A DNA stretch of 64,000 nucleotides from Clostridiales bacterium (GTDB taxonomy: Bacteria > Bacillota > Clostridia > Lachnospirales > Lachnospiraceae): positions 62,001 to 126,000 of the forward strand of contig JAQXKO010000025.1 in NCBI GenBank assembly GCA_029010495.1, given 5' to 3'. How positions within the stretch are numbered: the first letter of the stretch is position 1; the number at the start of each line of letters is the position of its first letter. Below the pieces are notes generated by a model that searched no databases, was not told the origin of the DNA, and was given only the letters and a program-made list of their open reading frames with translations. Both the position numbers and the translations under genes were made by a program. This document shows positions 49,315-59,657 of this stretch, in pieces.

Positions 49315-52314
49315 ATGTCAGAAACAAAGAAAACCGGTGCTGTTAAAAATAACAGTAACGCAAAAAATCCAGTAAAAAAAGAACAGAATTCAAAAAAAGA
49401 GTCTTCAGCTAAAAAAACGAAGAATTCTACTGAGTTTGAAAAATACAGAAATAATAAAAAGAAGGGCGCTGCTCCCCGCGAGGAAAGCATTGAGGAAATA
49501 AATGAAACAATCCGTCGCGGCGAATTATCTTTTCAGGAAACCATGCGCGGACGTAAAGTTAAGGATGAGATTATAATTATCGTATCCTTTCTTTTAAGTC
49601 TGCTGATGGTTCTGTCTTATTTTGATTTGTGCGGAATTATCGGTACAATGCTTAATTGTATCCTGTTTGGTATGATGGGTGTCTTTGCATATGTGTTTCC
49701 GATTGTCTTTTTCGGTTTTGTATTATTTCTGCTTGCAAACAGGTATAACTCTTTGTCCAGAAGCAAGATAACACTCTGTGCAATAATTATAATATGCATA
49801 ACGTCAATAATACATATACTTTCCGTTTATGACAATGTTACATTTTTCGGCAGCTTTGCCGAAGGCTTCAAAAATAAAAGCGGAGGCGGCTTTGCAGGTG
49901 AGCTTCTTGCATGGCCTTTCTGTCATCTTTTCGGTAAAATAGCAGCAATTATTATTGAAATAGTAATTATTATAGTATCCTTCATGTTACTTACCGGTAA
50001 GGCTTTGTTATCTATTGTAGGTAATAAATCCAAGCAGGAGTATAAAAATATTACTCAAAAAAAGAAAGAATTTGATGCGGCCAGGGTTAAAAGAAAATAC
50101 GAGGAAAATATTGCCCGTACTAACTACAACAGAAATAATTATATATCCGGTACTGATAAGGGGCTGTATTCCGTACCTGTTGACAATGCAAACAAGCAGG
50201 GTGAATTTATTCCCAGGAAAACTAATGAAAGCTTCTTGAAAAGGCTTAAACAGACTGGCGGTAATTTTGAAGAAAATAAAAAGCCTGTTGAAAATGAAGC
50301 TTCAGTTGCTGAAGCTCCAAAAAATGAGCCCGACAGTGGTCTTGACATGATCGAAATTACAGGTTTGCCTGCTGAAGCTAAGAAAAATGATGAAGAAGTA
50401 TATGTTTCCGAATTGAAGAGAAAGTTCGGTACGTCTGATGAAAAAGAATATATAAATAATGAGATAACAAAGGATGCAAATTATGACAGTGAGGTATTTG
50501 CAGATAAAAAGAAGGTTGATTCTTCAGACAGACCGTTTATAACAGATGAATCAGACGTTATTTCAAATCAGGCTTCGTCAAATTTCGGTATGCCTGCAAA
50601 TAAAGATTCGTCAACACTTACAAAATCTTCAAATCCGGCTGTGTTTGCCCGAGGAGATTATAAAAAGATTACATCATCATCGGAAAATTTATCACACAGC
50701 ATTAACGGTCTTCAAAATCAGCCGTCAGCTTCTCCGGTGAATGATGCGACTTCGCAGTCATTTATTAAAGAAAAGGTTAAAAAGATCGCTAAACCATATA
50801 AATATCCGCCAATCAGTCTGCTTAAGAGAGCAGGGGCAGCTGCCGGCTCTTCTAAAAATGAAAACAGGGAAGTTGCCAAAAAACTTGAGGATACTCTTAA
50901 AAGCTTCGGCGTGGATGTTGATGTTGACTACAATGCAATCAGTTGCGGACCAAGCGTAACCAGATATGAACTTATTCCGAAGCCGGGTGTAAAGGTAAGC
51001 AGGATAACAGGCCTTGCCGATGATATTAAGCTTAATCTGGCCGCATCAGACATCAGAATTGAAGCACCGATTCCGGGTAAATCAGCCATAGGTATTGAGG
51101 TGCCTAACAAGGTAAACCAGATTGTTACTCTTGGGGATTTGATTTGCTCTAATGAATTTAGAAATTCAGATAAGAAGCTGACATTTGCAGTCGGTAAGGA
51201 TATCGGAGGACAGGTTAAGATAGCAGATATTTCAAGAATGCCTCATCTGCTTATTGCCGGTGCTACGGGTTCAGGTAAGTCTGTATGTATCAATACATTA
51301 ATTGTCAGTATATTGTATAAAGCATCACCGGAGGATGTTAAGCTTATTTTAGTTGATCCGAAGGTCGTTGAGTTGTCGGTATACAATGGAATACCGCACC
51401 TTCTGATTCCTGTTGTAACTGATCCTAAAAAGGCATCTGGTGCACTTTTCTGGGCTGTACATGAAATGGATGAGCGTTATCAGAAATTCGCAAAGCTCGG
51501 CGTCAGGGATTTGACTGGATATAATGAAAGTATTAAAAACAGGAAAGAGCCGTTTGTTGATGAAAAGGGTGAAGAATATACCAAACTTCCTCAAATTGTA
51601 ATTGTAATTGACGAGCTTGCGGACCTTATGATGGTTGCACCGGGTGAGGTTGAAGAGCATATATGCAGACTTGCACAGCTTGCACGTGCGGCAGGTATTC
51701 ACCTTGTAATTGCAACGCAGAGGCCTACAGTAAATGTCATTACCGGACTTATTAAAGCTAATGTACCGTCACGAATTGCATTTGCTGTTTCTTCTCAGAT
51801 TGATTCAAGGACAATTATTGACATGGCCGGAGCAGAAAAACTCCTCGGAAAGGGTGATATGCTTTTCTTCCCACAGGGACTTACCAAGCCTGTTCGAGTG
51901 CAGGGCGCTTTTGTTTCTGATAATGAGGTCAGTGATATTGTAAACTTTGTTAAACAAAACAATGAAATTGATTATGATGACGAGATTGAGCAGAAGATGA
52001 ATACAGCTGCCAGCGAAAACAAAAATTCCAAAGGCAACGGACAGACCGGTTTAGACGCCCAGTCGTCAGGTCCTTCCAATGATTATGATGAATATATCTA
52101 TGCATCCGGAATTTTTATTATTTCTAAGGAAAAAGCTTCTATCGGTGCTCTTCAGCGCCAATTTAAAATCGGTTTTAACAGAGCCGCACGAATAATGGAC
52201 CAGCTTGCCGATTTCGGTGTAGTAGGACCTGAAGAGGGTACTAAGCCAAGACAGATACTTATGACTGCAGATGCATTTGAAAAATTTGCAGTTGAAAAAG
52301 GATTAAAGAATTAA
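49315..52314 (+). CDS. ftsK: DNA translocase FtsK/SpoIIIE
   Basis: A protein of 999 residues. A Lys-rich N-terminal tail (1-80), four membrane segments (about 85-220), a long charged variable linker (about 230-490), then the motor: [20 protein letters not shown], Walker [11 protein letters not shown] (near 649), [20 protein letters not shown], Walker [12 protein letters not shown], and the C-terminal gamma winged-helix ([22 protein letters not shown]) that reads KOPS/SRS. It pumps chromosomal DNA through the septum. GGAGG puts the start at ATG 49315. SpoIIIE versus FtsK role cannot be told. Confidence 0.95.
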   Translation: MSETKKTGAVKNNSNAKNPVKKEQNSKKESSAKKTKNSTEFEKYRNNKKKGAAPREESIEEINETIRRGELSFQETMRGRKVKDEIIIIVSFLLSLLMVLSYFDLCGIIGTMLNCILFGMMGVFAYVFPIVFFGFVLFLLANRYNSLSRSKITLCAIIIICITSIIHILSVYDNVTFFGSFAEGFKNKSGGGFAGELLAWPFCHLFGKIAAIIIEIVIIIVSFMLLTGKALLSIVGNKSKQEYKNITQKKKEFDAARVKRKYEENIARTNYNRNNYISGTDKGLYSVPVDNANKQGEFIPRKTNESFLKRLKQTGGNFEENKKPVENEASVAEAPKNEPDSGLDMIEITGLPAEAKKNDEEVYVSELKRKFGTSDEKEYINNEITKDANYDSEVFADKKKVDSSDRPFITDESDVISNQASSNFGMPANKDSSTLTKSSNPAVFARGDYKKITSSSENLSHSINGLQNQPSASPVNDATSQSFIKEKVKKIAKPYKYPPISLLKRAGAAAGSSKNENREVAKKLEDTLKSFGVDVDVDYNAISCGPSVTRYELIPKPGVKVSRITGLADDIKLNLAASDIRIEAPIPGKSAIGIEVPNKVNQIVTLGDLICSNEFRNSDKKLTFAVGKDIGGQVKIADISRMPHLLIAGATGSGKSVCINTLIVSILYKASPEDVKLILVDPKVVELSVYNGIPHLLIPVVTDPKKASGALFWAVHEMDERYQKFAKLGVRDLTGYNESIKNRKEPFVDEKGEEYTKLPQIVIVIDELADLMMVAPGEVEEHICRLAQLARAAGIHLVIATQRPTVNVITGLIKANVPSRIAFAVSSQIDSRTIIDMAGAEKLLGKGDMLFFPQGLTKPVRVQGAFVSDNEVSDIVNFVKQNNEIDYDDEIEQKMNTAASENKNSKGNGQTGLDAQSSGPSNDYDEYIYASGIFIISKEKASIGALQRQFKIGFNRAARIMDQLADFGVVGPEEGTKPRQILMTADAFEKFAVEKGLKN

Positions 52315-52330
52315 TTTTTATGAGGATATT

Positions 52331-54250
52331 ATGGGTAAAATTAAGCTTCTTGATAAGGATACAATTAATAAAATTGCAGCAGGTGAAGTTGTAGAAAGAC
52401 CTGTATCGGTTGTAAAAGAATTAATTGAAAATTCTATTGATGCAGGTGCTACCATGATATCCTGTGAAATAAAGGACGGCGGCAGAACCTTTATAAGAAT
52501 TACCGATAACGGCTGCGGCTTTGCTTCGGAAGATATAGAAATAGCTTTTTTACGTCATTCAACGAGTAAAATCAGGGGCGAGGAAGACTTAACTAATATT
52601 AAGAGCCTCGGCTTTAGAGGTGAGGCATTAAGCAGTATTTCCGCAGTAAGCAGGGTTGAACTGCTGACAAAAACAGCTGATGATTTCTTCGGTCACAGGT
52701 TTATTTGTGAAGGAGGAGAAAACAGAAGTTTTGAAGATGCAGGCACGCCAAACGGTACTACTATTATTGTAAGGGATTTGTTTTTTAATGTTCCGGCAAG
52801 AAGAAAGTTTCTTAAATCTGCCATGACTGAGGCAGGATACATCAATGATACAGTCAACAGGCTTGCTGAATCACATCCTGATATTTCTTTCAGATTTATC
52901 AATCAGGGAAAGACCATATTGTTTACAAACGGAAACTGTAACGAAAAGGATACACTGTATTCAATATACGGCAGGGATATTGCATCTAATCTTATCAAGG
53001 TGAACTGTGATTCACCTGAATGCAGTATAACCGGATATATCGGAAAGCCTTGTATAATGCGTGGAAATCGTGTTCATGAAAATTATTATATAAACGGCAG
53101 ATACAGTAAATCGGTTATCATTACTAAAGCAATCGAAGAAGCATATAAGGGTTATTCAATGCAGCATAAATATCCCTTCACCTCCCTTCATTTTGAGTTT
53201 CCTTTAGAAAAGCTTGATATTAATGTGCATCCTACTAAAATGGAAGTCCGTTTACTGGACGGCGACTTTTATTATAATAAAATATATCAGACTATTCTTT
53301 ATGCACTTAAGTCAAGCAATATGATTGTTGATGCCGGTTATGAGAAAACAGCTAAAAATACTGATTCCGACAACATACTTGACAGTAAACCTTTTCCTTT
53401 TGAACAGTCCAGAATTAATGATTCTTCTGAACTAAATAATAAATCAAATATCCCTTCGGGTTATTCATATAATAATTCATTTAATGTTACTGTTCCGGAC
53501 AGCTTTAAAGAAAAGGATTATTCATATAATGAGCCGACTGAAATTAAGTTGAAAAAAGATAATAATATCGTTACCTGTGAAGTGCCCGTGAAAGCCTCAA
53601 TTCAGCCTGAAATTTCAGATTTTACGCAGCTTTCTTTTGATGATAAGGAAAGCTTTATGAATGATAAAGAAGCAATTGATTATAAAATAGTTGGTCAGAT
53701 TTTTAATACATATTGGATTGTTGAGCTTAATGAAACTATTTTTTGTATTGACCAGCATGCTGCCCACGAAAAAATCATATATGAGCGTATTTTAAAAAGA
53801 TATCGTAACAGGGAGACCATGTCACAGCAGATTTTCCCGCCTGTGGTTGTAACTTTATCTTTACTTGAAATTGAGGTTCTGAAGCGATATAGGGAATATA
53901 TTGAAAAGCTTGGTTTTGAGATATCTGAATTTGGGGGAAGAGAATATAACATTAGTGCAGTTCCGACCGATTTATTTGGTTTGTTGCCGGAAGACTTCTT
54001 TAATACCCTGTTAGATTCATTATTTGACTCACCCGTTAAAGGGGAAATGGATTTTATCGTTGATAAAATTGCCGGAATGGCCTGTAAGGCAGCAATTAAA
54101 GGTAACATGAGTATTTCTTCTTCGGTAGCAAATGAAGTGATTAAAGAATTGTTACAGCTTGAAAATCCATATAATTGTCCTCATGGAAGACCTGTTATTA
54201 TTTCAATTTCCAAAAAGGATATAGAGAAAAAATTTAAACGTATTATTTAA
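52331..54250 (+). CDS. mutL: DNA mismatch repair protein MutL
   Basis: A protein of 639 residues. The GHKL ATPase part has NSIDAGA, DNGCGF, RHSTSKI and GFRGEALSSI; the linker (about 340-450) is variable and polar. The C-terminal domain carries the endonuclease motif DQHAAHEKIIYE (about 474-485), fitting DQHA(x)2E(x)4E, and a later zinc-site CPHGRP, so it is the nicking type used where MutH is absent. mutS, which often precedes it, is not in the window; ftsK is upstream and miaA 9 bases downstream. Confidence 0.96.
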   Translation: MGKIKLLDKDTINKIAAGEVVERPVSVVKELIENSIDAGATMISCEIKDGGRTFIRITDNGCGFASEDIEIAFLRHSTSKIRGEEDLTNIKSLGFRGEALSSISAVSRVELLTKTADDFFGHRFICEGGENRSFEDAGTPNGTTIIVRDLFFNVPARRKFLKSAMTEAGYINDTVNRLAESHPDISFRFINQGKTILFTNGNCNEKDTLYSIYGRDIASNLIKVNCDSPECSITGYIGKPCIMRGNRVHENYYINGRYSKSVIITKAIEEAYKGYSMQHKYPFTSLHFEFPLEKLDINVHPTKMEVRLLDGDFYYNKIYQTILYALKSSNMIVDAGYEKTAKNTDSDNILDSKPFPFEQSRINDSSELNNKSNIPSGYSYNNSFNVTVPDSFKEKDYSYNEPTEIKLKKDNNIVTCEVPVKASIQPEISDFTQLSFDDKESFMNDKEAIDYKIVGQIFNTYWIVELNETIFCIDQHAAHEKIIYERILKRYRNRETMSQQIFPPVVVTLSLLEIEVLKRYREYIEKLGFEISEFGGREYNISAVPTDLFGLLPEDFFNTLLDSLFDSPVKGEMDFIVDKIAGMACKAAIKGNMSISSSVANEVIKELLQLENPYNCPHGRPVIISISKKDIEKKFKRII

Positions 54251-54259
54251 GGAGAACAA

Positions 54260-55198
54260 ATGATTCCGTTAATTATTTTATCAGGTCCAACGGCTGTCGG
54301 AAAAACAAAACTGTCTATTGAGCTTGCCAGGTCATTAAATGCAGAGATAATCAGTGCTGATTCGATGCAGGTATATAGGGGTATGGATATAGGCACTGCT
54401 AAAATAACAGCTGATGAAATGGAGGGAATCAGACACCACCTCATAGATATTATTTCACCGTTTGATGAATGGAACGTTACCGAATTTGTTAAAAGATCAA
54501 AAGAGGCGATTAATGAAATTGTTGCCGGAGGAAAAGTACCTATTGTTACCGGCGGAACCGGATTTTATATTCAGGCTTTGATAAAAGATGTTGATTTTTC
54601 AAATGAAGAGGATACGTCAGTCAGAGATGAGCTTATTAGAACTGCTGATGAAAAAGGTTCGGAGTTTCTGTATCAGATGTTACGGGAGGTTGACCCCGAG
54701 TCTGCTGAAATCATTCATAAAAATAACTTAAAACGTGTTATCAGGGCATTGGAATTTTTCAGACTGCACGGCAAAAAAATATCTGAGCACAACAAGGAAC
54801 AGACAGTTGATAATTCGCCTTATAATTATCTTTATTTTGTACTAAATGATGAACGGAGCAGGCTATACGAAAGAATTGACAGACGTGTTGATACTATGAT
54901 TGATAACGGGCTTGTTGATGAAGTTGCTTCATTACGAAACCGTGGTCTTGACTTAAGCTATGTATCAATGCAGGGACTCGGATACAAAGAAATATACCGT
55001 TATCTTTCCGGAGAAATCACTTTAGATGAAGCGGTTTATATTTTAAAAAGGGATACAAGACATTTTGCAAAACGTCAGCTTACATGGTTTAAAAGAGAAG
55101 AGAACGTTATTATGTTTGATAAAAGCAGATATAATAACGATAATGAAATACTTAATGAAATGGTTGAGCTTTACCGCAGAAAAATTTCAGGAAATTAA
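54260..55198 (+). CDS. miaA: tRNA dimethylallyltransferase MiaA
   Basis: A protein of 312 residues. P-loop SGPTAVGKTKLS, ISADSMQVYRGMDIGTAK, the VTGGTGFYIQAL segment and the FAKRQLTWFKRE motif near the end are all standard MiaA. It adds a dimethylallyl group to A37 of tRNAs reading UNN codons. It is in the mutL-miaA order common in bacteria, behind AAGGAG. Confidence 0.96.
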   Translation: MIPLIILSGPTAVGKTKLSIELARSLNAEIISADSMQVYRGMDIGTAKITADEMEGIRHHLIDIISPFDEWNVTEFVKRSKEAINEIVAGGKVPIVTGGTGFYIQALIKDVDFSNEEDTSVRDELIRTADEKGSEFLYQMLREVDPESAEIIHKNNLKRVIRALEFFRLHGKKISEHNKEQTVDNSPYNYLYFVLNDERSRLYERIDRRVDTMIDNGLVDEVASLRNRGLDLSYVSMQGLGYKEIYRYLSGEITLDEAVYILKRDTRHFAKRQLTWFKREENVIMFDKSRYNNDNEILNEMVELYRRKISGN

Positions 55199-55218
55199 TT
55201 TTTATGAGAGGAATCGGG

Positions 55219-56499
55219 ATGGATTTAAATAATATATATAATGAACTTGGTGTTGATAAGGAGGTTTTTGATTTCTGCAGTGATATTGAAGCAACACTTA
55301 AGAATCGCTTTGATGCGATTGATAAAATCGCTGAATATAATCAGCTTAAGGTATTAAATGCATTCAGAAGCTGTAAGGTTAGCGAAGGCTGTCTTTATGG
55401 TTCTACGGGCTACGGTTATAATGATATGGGCAGGGATACTCTTGAGGAGGTTTATGCAAAGGTATTTAATACTGAGAGCGCGCTTGTAAGGTCACAGATT
55501 GCCTGCGGAACACATGCTTTGTCAACTGCTTTGTTTGCGATATTAAGACCGGGTGATGAATTGCTGTCACCGGTTGGTAAACCATATGATACCTTAGAGG
55601 GAATAATCGGTATTAATCCTCTGCCGGGAAGTCTTACGGAATTCGGAGTTACCTACAGACAGGTAGATTTACTGGAGGACGGAGGCTTTGATTATGAAAA
55701 AATCAGAGATTCCATAAATGCTAAAACCAAGCTTATTACAATCCAGCGTTCTAAAGGTTACCAGACAAGACCGACTTTATCGGTTGAAAGAATCGGTGAG
55801 CTTATTAAATTTGTCAAGGGTGTAAAACCGGATGTAATCGTTATGGTTGATAACTGTTACGGTGAATTTGTCGAAATTATTGAGCCGAGTGATGTCGGAG
55901 CTGATCTCTGCATCGGTTCCCTTATTAAAAATCCTGGCGGCGGTCTTGCACCGACAGGTGGTTATATTGTAGGTAAAAAATCATTGGTTGATTTATGCGC
56001 CTACAGACTTACAACACCCGGATTAGGTAAAGAGGTCGGAGCCTCTCTTGGAGTAAACACTTCTTTTTATCAGGGACTTTTCCTTGCTCCTACAATTGTT
56101 GCGGGAGCACTTAAAGGTGCCATATTTGCAGCCTGCGTATATGAAAAGCTCGGTTACAGATGCGTTCCTGATGCCACTGAACCGAGATATGATATTATAC
56201 AATCTGTTGTACTTGGTTCTCCCGAAAAGCTGATTGCGTTTTGTAAGGGAATACAGGCGGCAGCACCGGTGGACAGCTTTGTTGTTCCCGAACCATGGCC
56301 TATGCCGGGATATCAAAGCGATGTAATTATGGCTGCAGGAGCATTTATTCAGGGCTCATCAATTGAATTATCTGCAGACGGACCGCTTACGGAACCTTAC
56401 GCAGTATATTTTCAGGGCGGATTAACGTGGTTTCATGCAAAATATGGTATTATTATGTCGCTTGAAATGCTATATAAAGAAAAATTAATAACTCTTTAA
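55219..56499 (+). CDS. PLP-dependent methionine gamma-lyase family protein ('aluminium resistance')
   Basis: A protein of 426 residues of the family annotated as methionine gamma-lyase-like or aluminium resistance protein. Typical stretches are GYGYNDMGRDTLE, CGTHALSTALFAILRPGDEL, VMVDNCYGEFVE and the PLP-lysine region GSLIKNPGGGLAPTGGYIVG. The true substrate is uncertain; a C-S lyase on sulfur amino acids is the family expectation. A location just after miaA is common in Firmicutes. The ATG at 55219, after GAGAGGAATCGGG, is chosen over the track's 55204. Confidence 0.9.
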   Translation: MDLNNIYNELGVDKEVFDFCSDIEATLKNRFDAIDKIAEYNQLKVLNAFRSCKVSEGCLYGSTGYGYNDMGRDTLEEVYAKVFNTESALVRSQIACGTHALSTALFAILRPGDELLSPVGKPYDTLEGIIGINPLPGSLTEFGVTYRQVDLLEDGGFDYEKIRDSINAKTKLITIQRSKGYQTRPTLSVERIGELIKFVKGVKPDVIVMVDNCYGEFVEIIEPSDVGADLCIGSLIKNPGGGLAPTGGYIVGKKSLVDLCAYRLTTPGLGKEVGASLGVNTSFYQGLFLAPTIVAGALKGAIFAACVYEKLGYRCVPDATEPRYDIIQSVVLGSPEKLIAFCKGIQAAAPVDSFVVPEPWPMPGYQSDVIMAAGAFIQGSSIELSADGPLTEPYAVYFQGGLTWFHAKYGIIMSLEMLYKEKLITL

Positions 56500-56581
56500 T
56501 ACCAATTTGAGATATTTTATGGTAATATAATAAATTATTATATATTGTTCTGGCACACAACATTTTTTTACGGAGGATGTT

Positions 56582-57268
56582 ATGGGCAATATTGATAATT
56601 GGACAATTAATGAAAAACCATATGAAAAATGTAAGGAGTACGGCCCTTCGTCACTGACTGATTCGGAGCTTCTTGCTGTTATATTAAGGACAGGCAGTAA
56701 AGATATTTCAGTATTTGAATTATCAAAGAAGATGCTTGGTTCAAACAGTGATGGCAAAGCTTTGATGAAATTGTCTGAAAAGACAGCCTACGAGCTTATG
56801 CAATATCCGGGGATTGGACAGATTAAGGCAATTCTGCTTGAATGTATATTCGAGCTTGCAAGACGTCTGTGGAAGATAAGAATAGACAGACCAGTTAAAT
56901 TCAATAATCCCTCTGAAATTGCAAATTATTATTATGAGGATATGAAATACCTGAAGGTTGAACAGGTAAAGCTGCTGCTTTTAAATACAAAGGGCGGTCT
57001 GATAAAGGAATTGACCTTATCTTCGGGTACTGTCAATCATTGTCTTGTGTCTTCACGAGAAATATTGATTGAATGCCTCAGATATGAAGCGGTCAATTTT
57101 ATTTTGATTCACAATCATCCTACAGGCGACCCTGCGCCGAGCATTGAAGATATTGAACTTACGAAAAATATAGACAGCGCTGCATGTATAGTAGGAGTAA
57201 ATCTTATTGATCATATTGTGATAGGTGACCATTGCTATGTCAGTTTGAAGGAAGAAAGATACATATAA
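56582..57268 (+). CDS. radC: RadC family JAB-domain protein
   Basis: A protein of 228 residues. The N-terminal UPF0758 region (ERPYEK-like KPYEKCKEYGPSSLTDSELLAVIL) has a helix-hairpin-helix (YPGIGQIKAILL); the C-terminal JAB/MPN domain carries the metal motif HNHPTGDPAPSIED (about 179-192). The function is unsettled despite the repair name. It lies directly ahead of mreB, as in many bacteria, behind CGGAGG. Confidence 0.94.
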   Translation: MGNIDNWTINEKPYEKCKEYGPSSLTDSELLAVILRTGSKDISVFELSKKMLGSNSDGKALMKLSEKTAYELMQYPGIGQIKAILLECIFELARRLWKIRIDRPVKFNNPSEIANYYYEDMKYLKVEQVKLLLLNTKGGLIKELTLSSGTVNHCLVSSREILIECLRYEAVNFILIHNHPTGDPAPSIEDIELTKNIDSAACIVGVNLIDHIVIGDHCYVSLKEERYI

Positions 57269-57280
57269 AAGGAGATAAAG

Positions 57281-58270
57281 ATGGCAACCAAATTATTTGG
57301 AGTAGATTTTGGTACAGATTCTTTGAAAATATATCAAAAAGGATTGGGCATGGTGTATGATCAGCGCACCGTCCTTGCGATGAAAGGCAAAAATTATATT
57401 GCAGTCGGCAATGAAGCTTATGAAATGTACGGAAAAGCTCCGGAATATATAAATATTGATTTCCCTGTTAAAAAGGGTGTAATTGCAAGTATTGATAAAA
57501 TGCTTGCTTTTATGAATTGCGTTTTTATGGATATGTCCAGAGAATACGGTAAAATTCGAGGCGCTAAATTTTATATATGTGTTCCGTCTGATATTACGGA
57601 TGTTGAGAAGAAAGCATTTTATGATATTATAGATAAATCTTTTATCAGACCAAGAAAAATATATATGATTGATAAGCCTGTTGCCAACGCAAAGGGTCTT
57701 GGAATAGATATTGATAAATCAAAGGGCACGCTTATAGTTGATATCGGTGCAGATACAACCGAAATATCAATTATAGCAAACGGCGGAGTGGTAATCAGCC
57801 GACTTATTCCTGTCGGCGGACGTGCTCTTGATGAAGTAATCGTAACGCATTTAAGAAGATGTCATAATCTTATAATCGGTGACAAATCAGCTGAAGCATT
57901 AAAGAAAAAGGTTGCAAGCTTTAATGAGATTGACAAATATGCTCCTGTTTACGGGCGTGATGTTGTATCCGGGCTGCCTATGGAAAAGAAGGTAACCACA
58001 AAGGAAATTCGTCCCGTCATCGGTGAACCTCTGAATATTATCATTGATAATATCAGACAGATTTTAGAGAGGACTCCGCCTGAAATTTCCGCTGATATTT
58101 TCTCTGACGGAATGTATCTTGTAGGCGGAAGCAGTCGAATTACCGGTATTGATGATTATATAGAAGACGCTACAAGACTTAATGTACACCTGACATCTGA
58201 TCCGTCCGGTATCGCTGCATTGGGGCTTGGTGTTATTATGGAAGATGATTCATTTTTTAATAATAAATAA
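57281..58270 (+). CDS. mreB: MreB-family rod-shape protein, divergent
   Basis: An actin-like protein of 329 residues. The phosphate-1 loop is FGVDFGTDSLKIY rather than the usual DLGTANT; the second loop is LIVDIGADTTEISII, the adenosine region YLVGGSSRITGID. Canonical MreB has GGTTE-type and GGGALL motifs, so this copy is diverged but has the full fold length. It should form membrane-bound filaments that guide wall growth with MreC, MreD and PBP2, whose genes follow. Start ATG behind AAGGAG, 12 bases after radC. Confidence 0.88.
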   Translation: MATKLFGVDFGTDSLKIYQKGLGMVYDQRTVLAMKGKNYIAVGNEAYEMYGKAPEYINIDFPVKKGVIASIDKMLAFMNCVFMDMSREYGKIRGAKFYICVPSDITDVEKKAFYDIIDKSFIRPRKIYMIDKPVANAKGLGIDIDKSKGTLIVDIGADTTEISIIANGGVVISRLIPVGGRALDEVIVTHLRRCHNLIIGDKSAEALKKKVASFNEIDKYAPVYGRDVVSGLPMEKKVTTKEIRPVIGEPLNIIIDNIRQILERTPPEISADIFSDGMYLVGGSSRITGIDDYIEDATRLNVHLTSDPSGIAALGLGVIMEDDSFFNNK

Positions 58271-58281
58271 CGGAGGCATAA

Positions 58282-59139
58282 GTGAACAAAAACAGATTTA
58301 AATATAATTTGGAACCCAGATATATTCTTTTGTTTTGTACAATTATTCTTATTTTTTTGATTTTTTTATCATATAAATTCGGTAATCTTATTATGCCTGT
58401 TAAAACAGGTATCAATAGTGCCATAACACCTGTACAAAAGGGTATAACCGTTGTCGGTAAATATCTGGTAAATATCAGAGATAATTTTAAAGATGCTGAT
58501 ACACTTCGCAAGGAAAATGCTGCTTTGCAGGCTGATTATGATGAGCTTCTTGCAAAATATAACGCTAAAATGACTGATTCGTACGAATTAGAACAGCTTA
58601 AGGCATTATTTGAACTTAAAAACAAATACAGTGATTATGATACGGTCGGAGCTCATGTGATTGCAAGTGACACGATTGGCTATAATTCCAAATTTACAAT
58701 AGATAAAGGAAGTAATGACGGAATCACAAAGGATATGAATGTCATCGCCAAGAACGGACTGGTAGGAATTGTTACCGAGGTAGGAAGCAATTATTCGATA
58801 GTCAGAAGTATTGTGGATGACAATTCTTATGTGGCTTCTACAATATTAAAGGCATCGGATTCCTGTATGGTCAGAGGAGATCTTAAGCTTATGGATGAGG
58901 GACATATACTTGTATATGATATTCCTTTGTCAAGCGAGGTTGCTAATAATTTTCAGGTTGTTACATCGAAAGAAAGTACTAAATATCTTCCTAATCTGCT
59001 TATAGGATATATATCTAACGTGACAGTAAGCAGCGACGGACTTACAAAGGTTGCTTATCTTACTCCTGTTGTGGATTTTGCAAGGCTTGATGCCGTACTT
59101 GTAATTACAACCGTCAAAGAAAATATTACAGAAGAATAA
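58282..59139 (+). CDS. mreC: Rod-shape protein MreC
   Basis: A protein of 285 residues: a short cytoplasmic N-terminus, membrane segment at about 14-32 (YILLFCTIILIFLIFLSY), a coiled coil (about 70-105, LRKENAALQADYDELLAKY) and the beta-rich MreC core with VIASDTIGYNSKFTIDKGSNDGI (in part), NGLVGIVTEVG and VRGDL. It links the wall-synthesis enzymes to MreB. The start codon is GTG behind CGGAGG, 11 bases after mreB. Confidence 0.94.
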   Translation: MNKNRFKYNLEPRYILLFCTIILIFLIFLSYKFGNLIMPVKTGINSAITPVQKGITVVGKYLVNIRDNFKDADTLRKENAALQADYDELLAKYNAKMTDSYELEQLKALFELKNKYSDYDTVGAHVIASDTIGYNSKFTIDKGSNDGITKDMNVIAKNGLVGIVTEVGSNYSIVRSIVDDNSYVASTILKASDSCMVRGDLKLMDEGHILVYDIPLSSEVANNFQVVTSKESTKYLPNLLIGYISNVTVSSDGLTKVAYLTPVVDFARLDAVLVITTVKENITEE

Positions 59140-59150
59140 CGGAGGAATGT

Positions 59151-59657
59151 ATGCTTTTTTTTGTTGTGTATCTGGTAGAGTTAATAATATGTTTTCTCTT
59201 ACAAAATACAATATTTGCAAAACTAAATATCGGTGGCATAGTTCCTGACCTTCTCATAGTTCTTGTTGTTTCCATTGCCTATGAAAGAGGTAAGGTTTCG
59301 GGACTTTTTATGGGCATTATTGCAGGACTTTTACTTGATATTACACAGGGAACGCTTTTGGGAGTATATGCCCTCTGTTATATGTTTATAGGATATCTTG
59401 TGGGATTTCTGGCAAAGTATTATGTGAAAAATGATACTGTTTTACCTCTATGCATGCTTTCCTTGTCGGAATTTACATTTATGATTTATTCATATATTAC
59501 AGGCATGCTCACTCACAGAAGATTTGAGATATTTTATTATATAAAAAGAATAATGCTTCCCAAGGTTTTATATACGGCAATTGTCGGCATTATATTATAT
59601 AAAATATTTGATTATGTTTTTTTGCGTGTAATTACTCCGTCAAATGAGGATGAATAA
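59151..59657 (+). CDS. mreD: Rod-shape protein MreD
   Basis: A membrane protein of 168 residues with about five hydrophobic segments. Features of MreD are GIVPDLLIVLVVSIAYERGKVSGLFMG (in part) and GLLLDITQGTLLGVYAL. Short and hydrophobic as expected, between mreC and the PBP2 gene. Its stop codon TAA overlaps the next ATG by one base (TAATG). Confidence 0.93.
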   Translation: MLFFVVYLVELIICFLLQNTIFAKLNIGGIVPDLLIVLVVSIAYERGKVSGLFMGIIAGLLLDITQGTLLGVYALCYMFIGYLVGFLAKYYVKNDTVLPLCMLSLSEFTFMIYSYITGMLTHRRFEIFYYIKRIMLPKVLYTAIVGIILYKIFDYVFLRVITPSNEDE

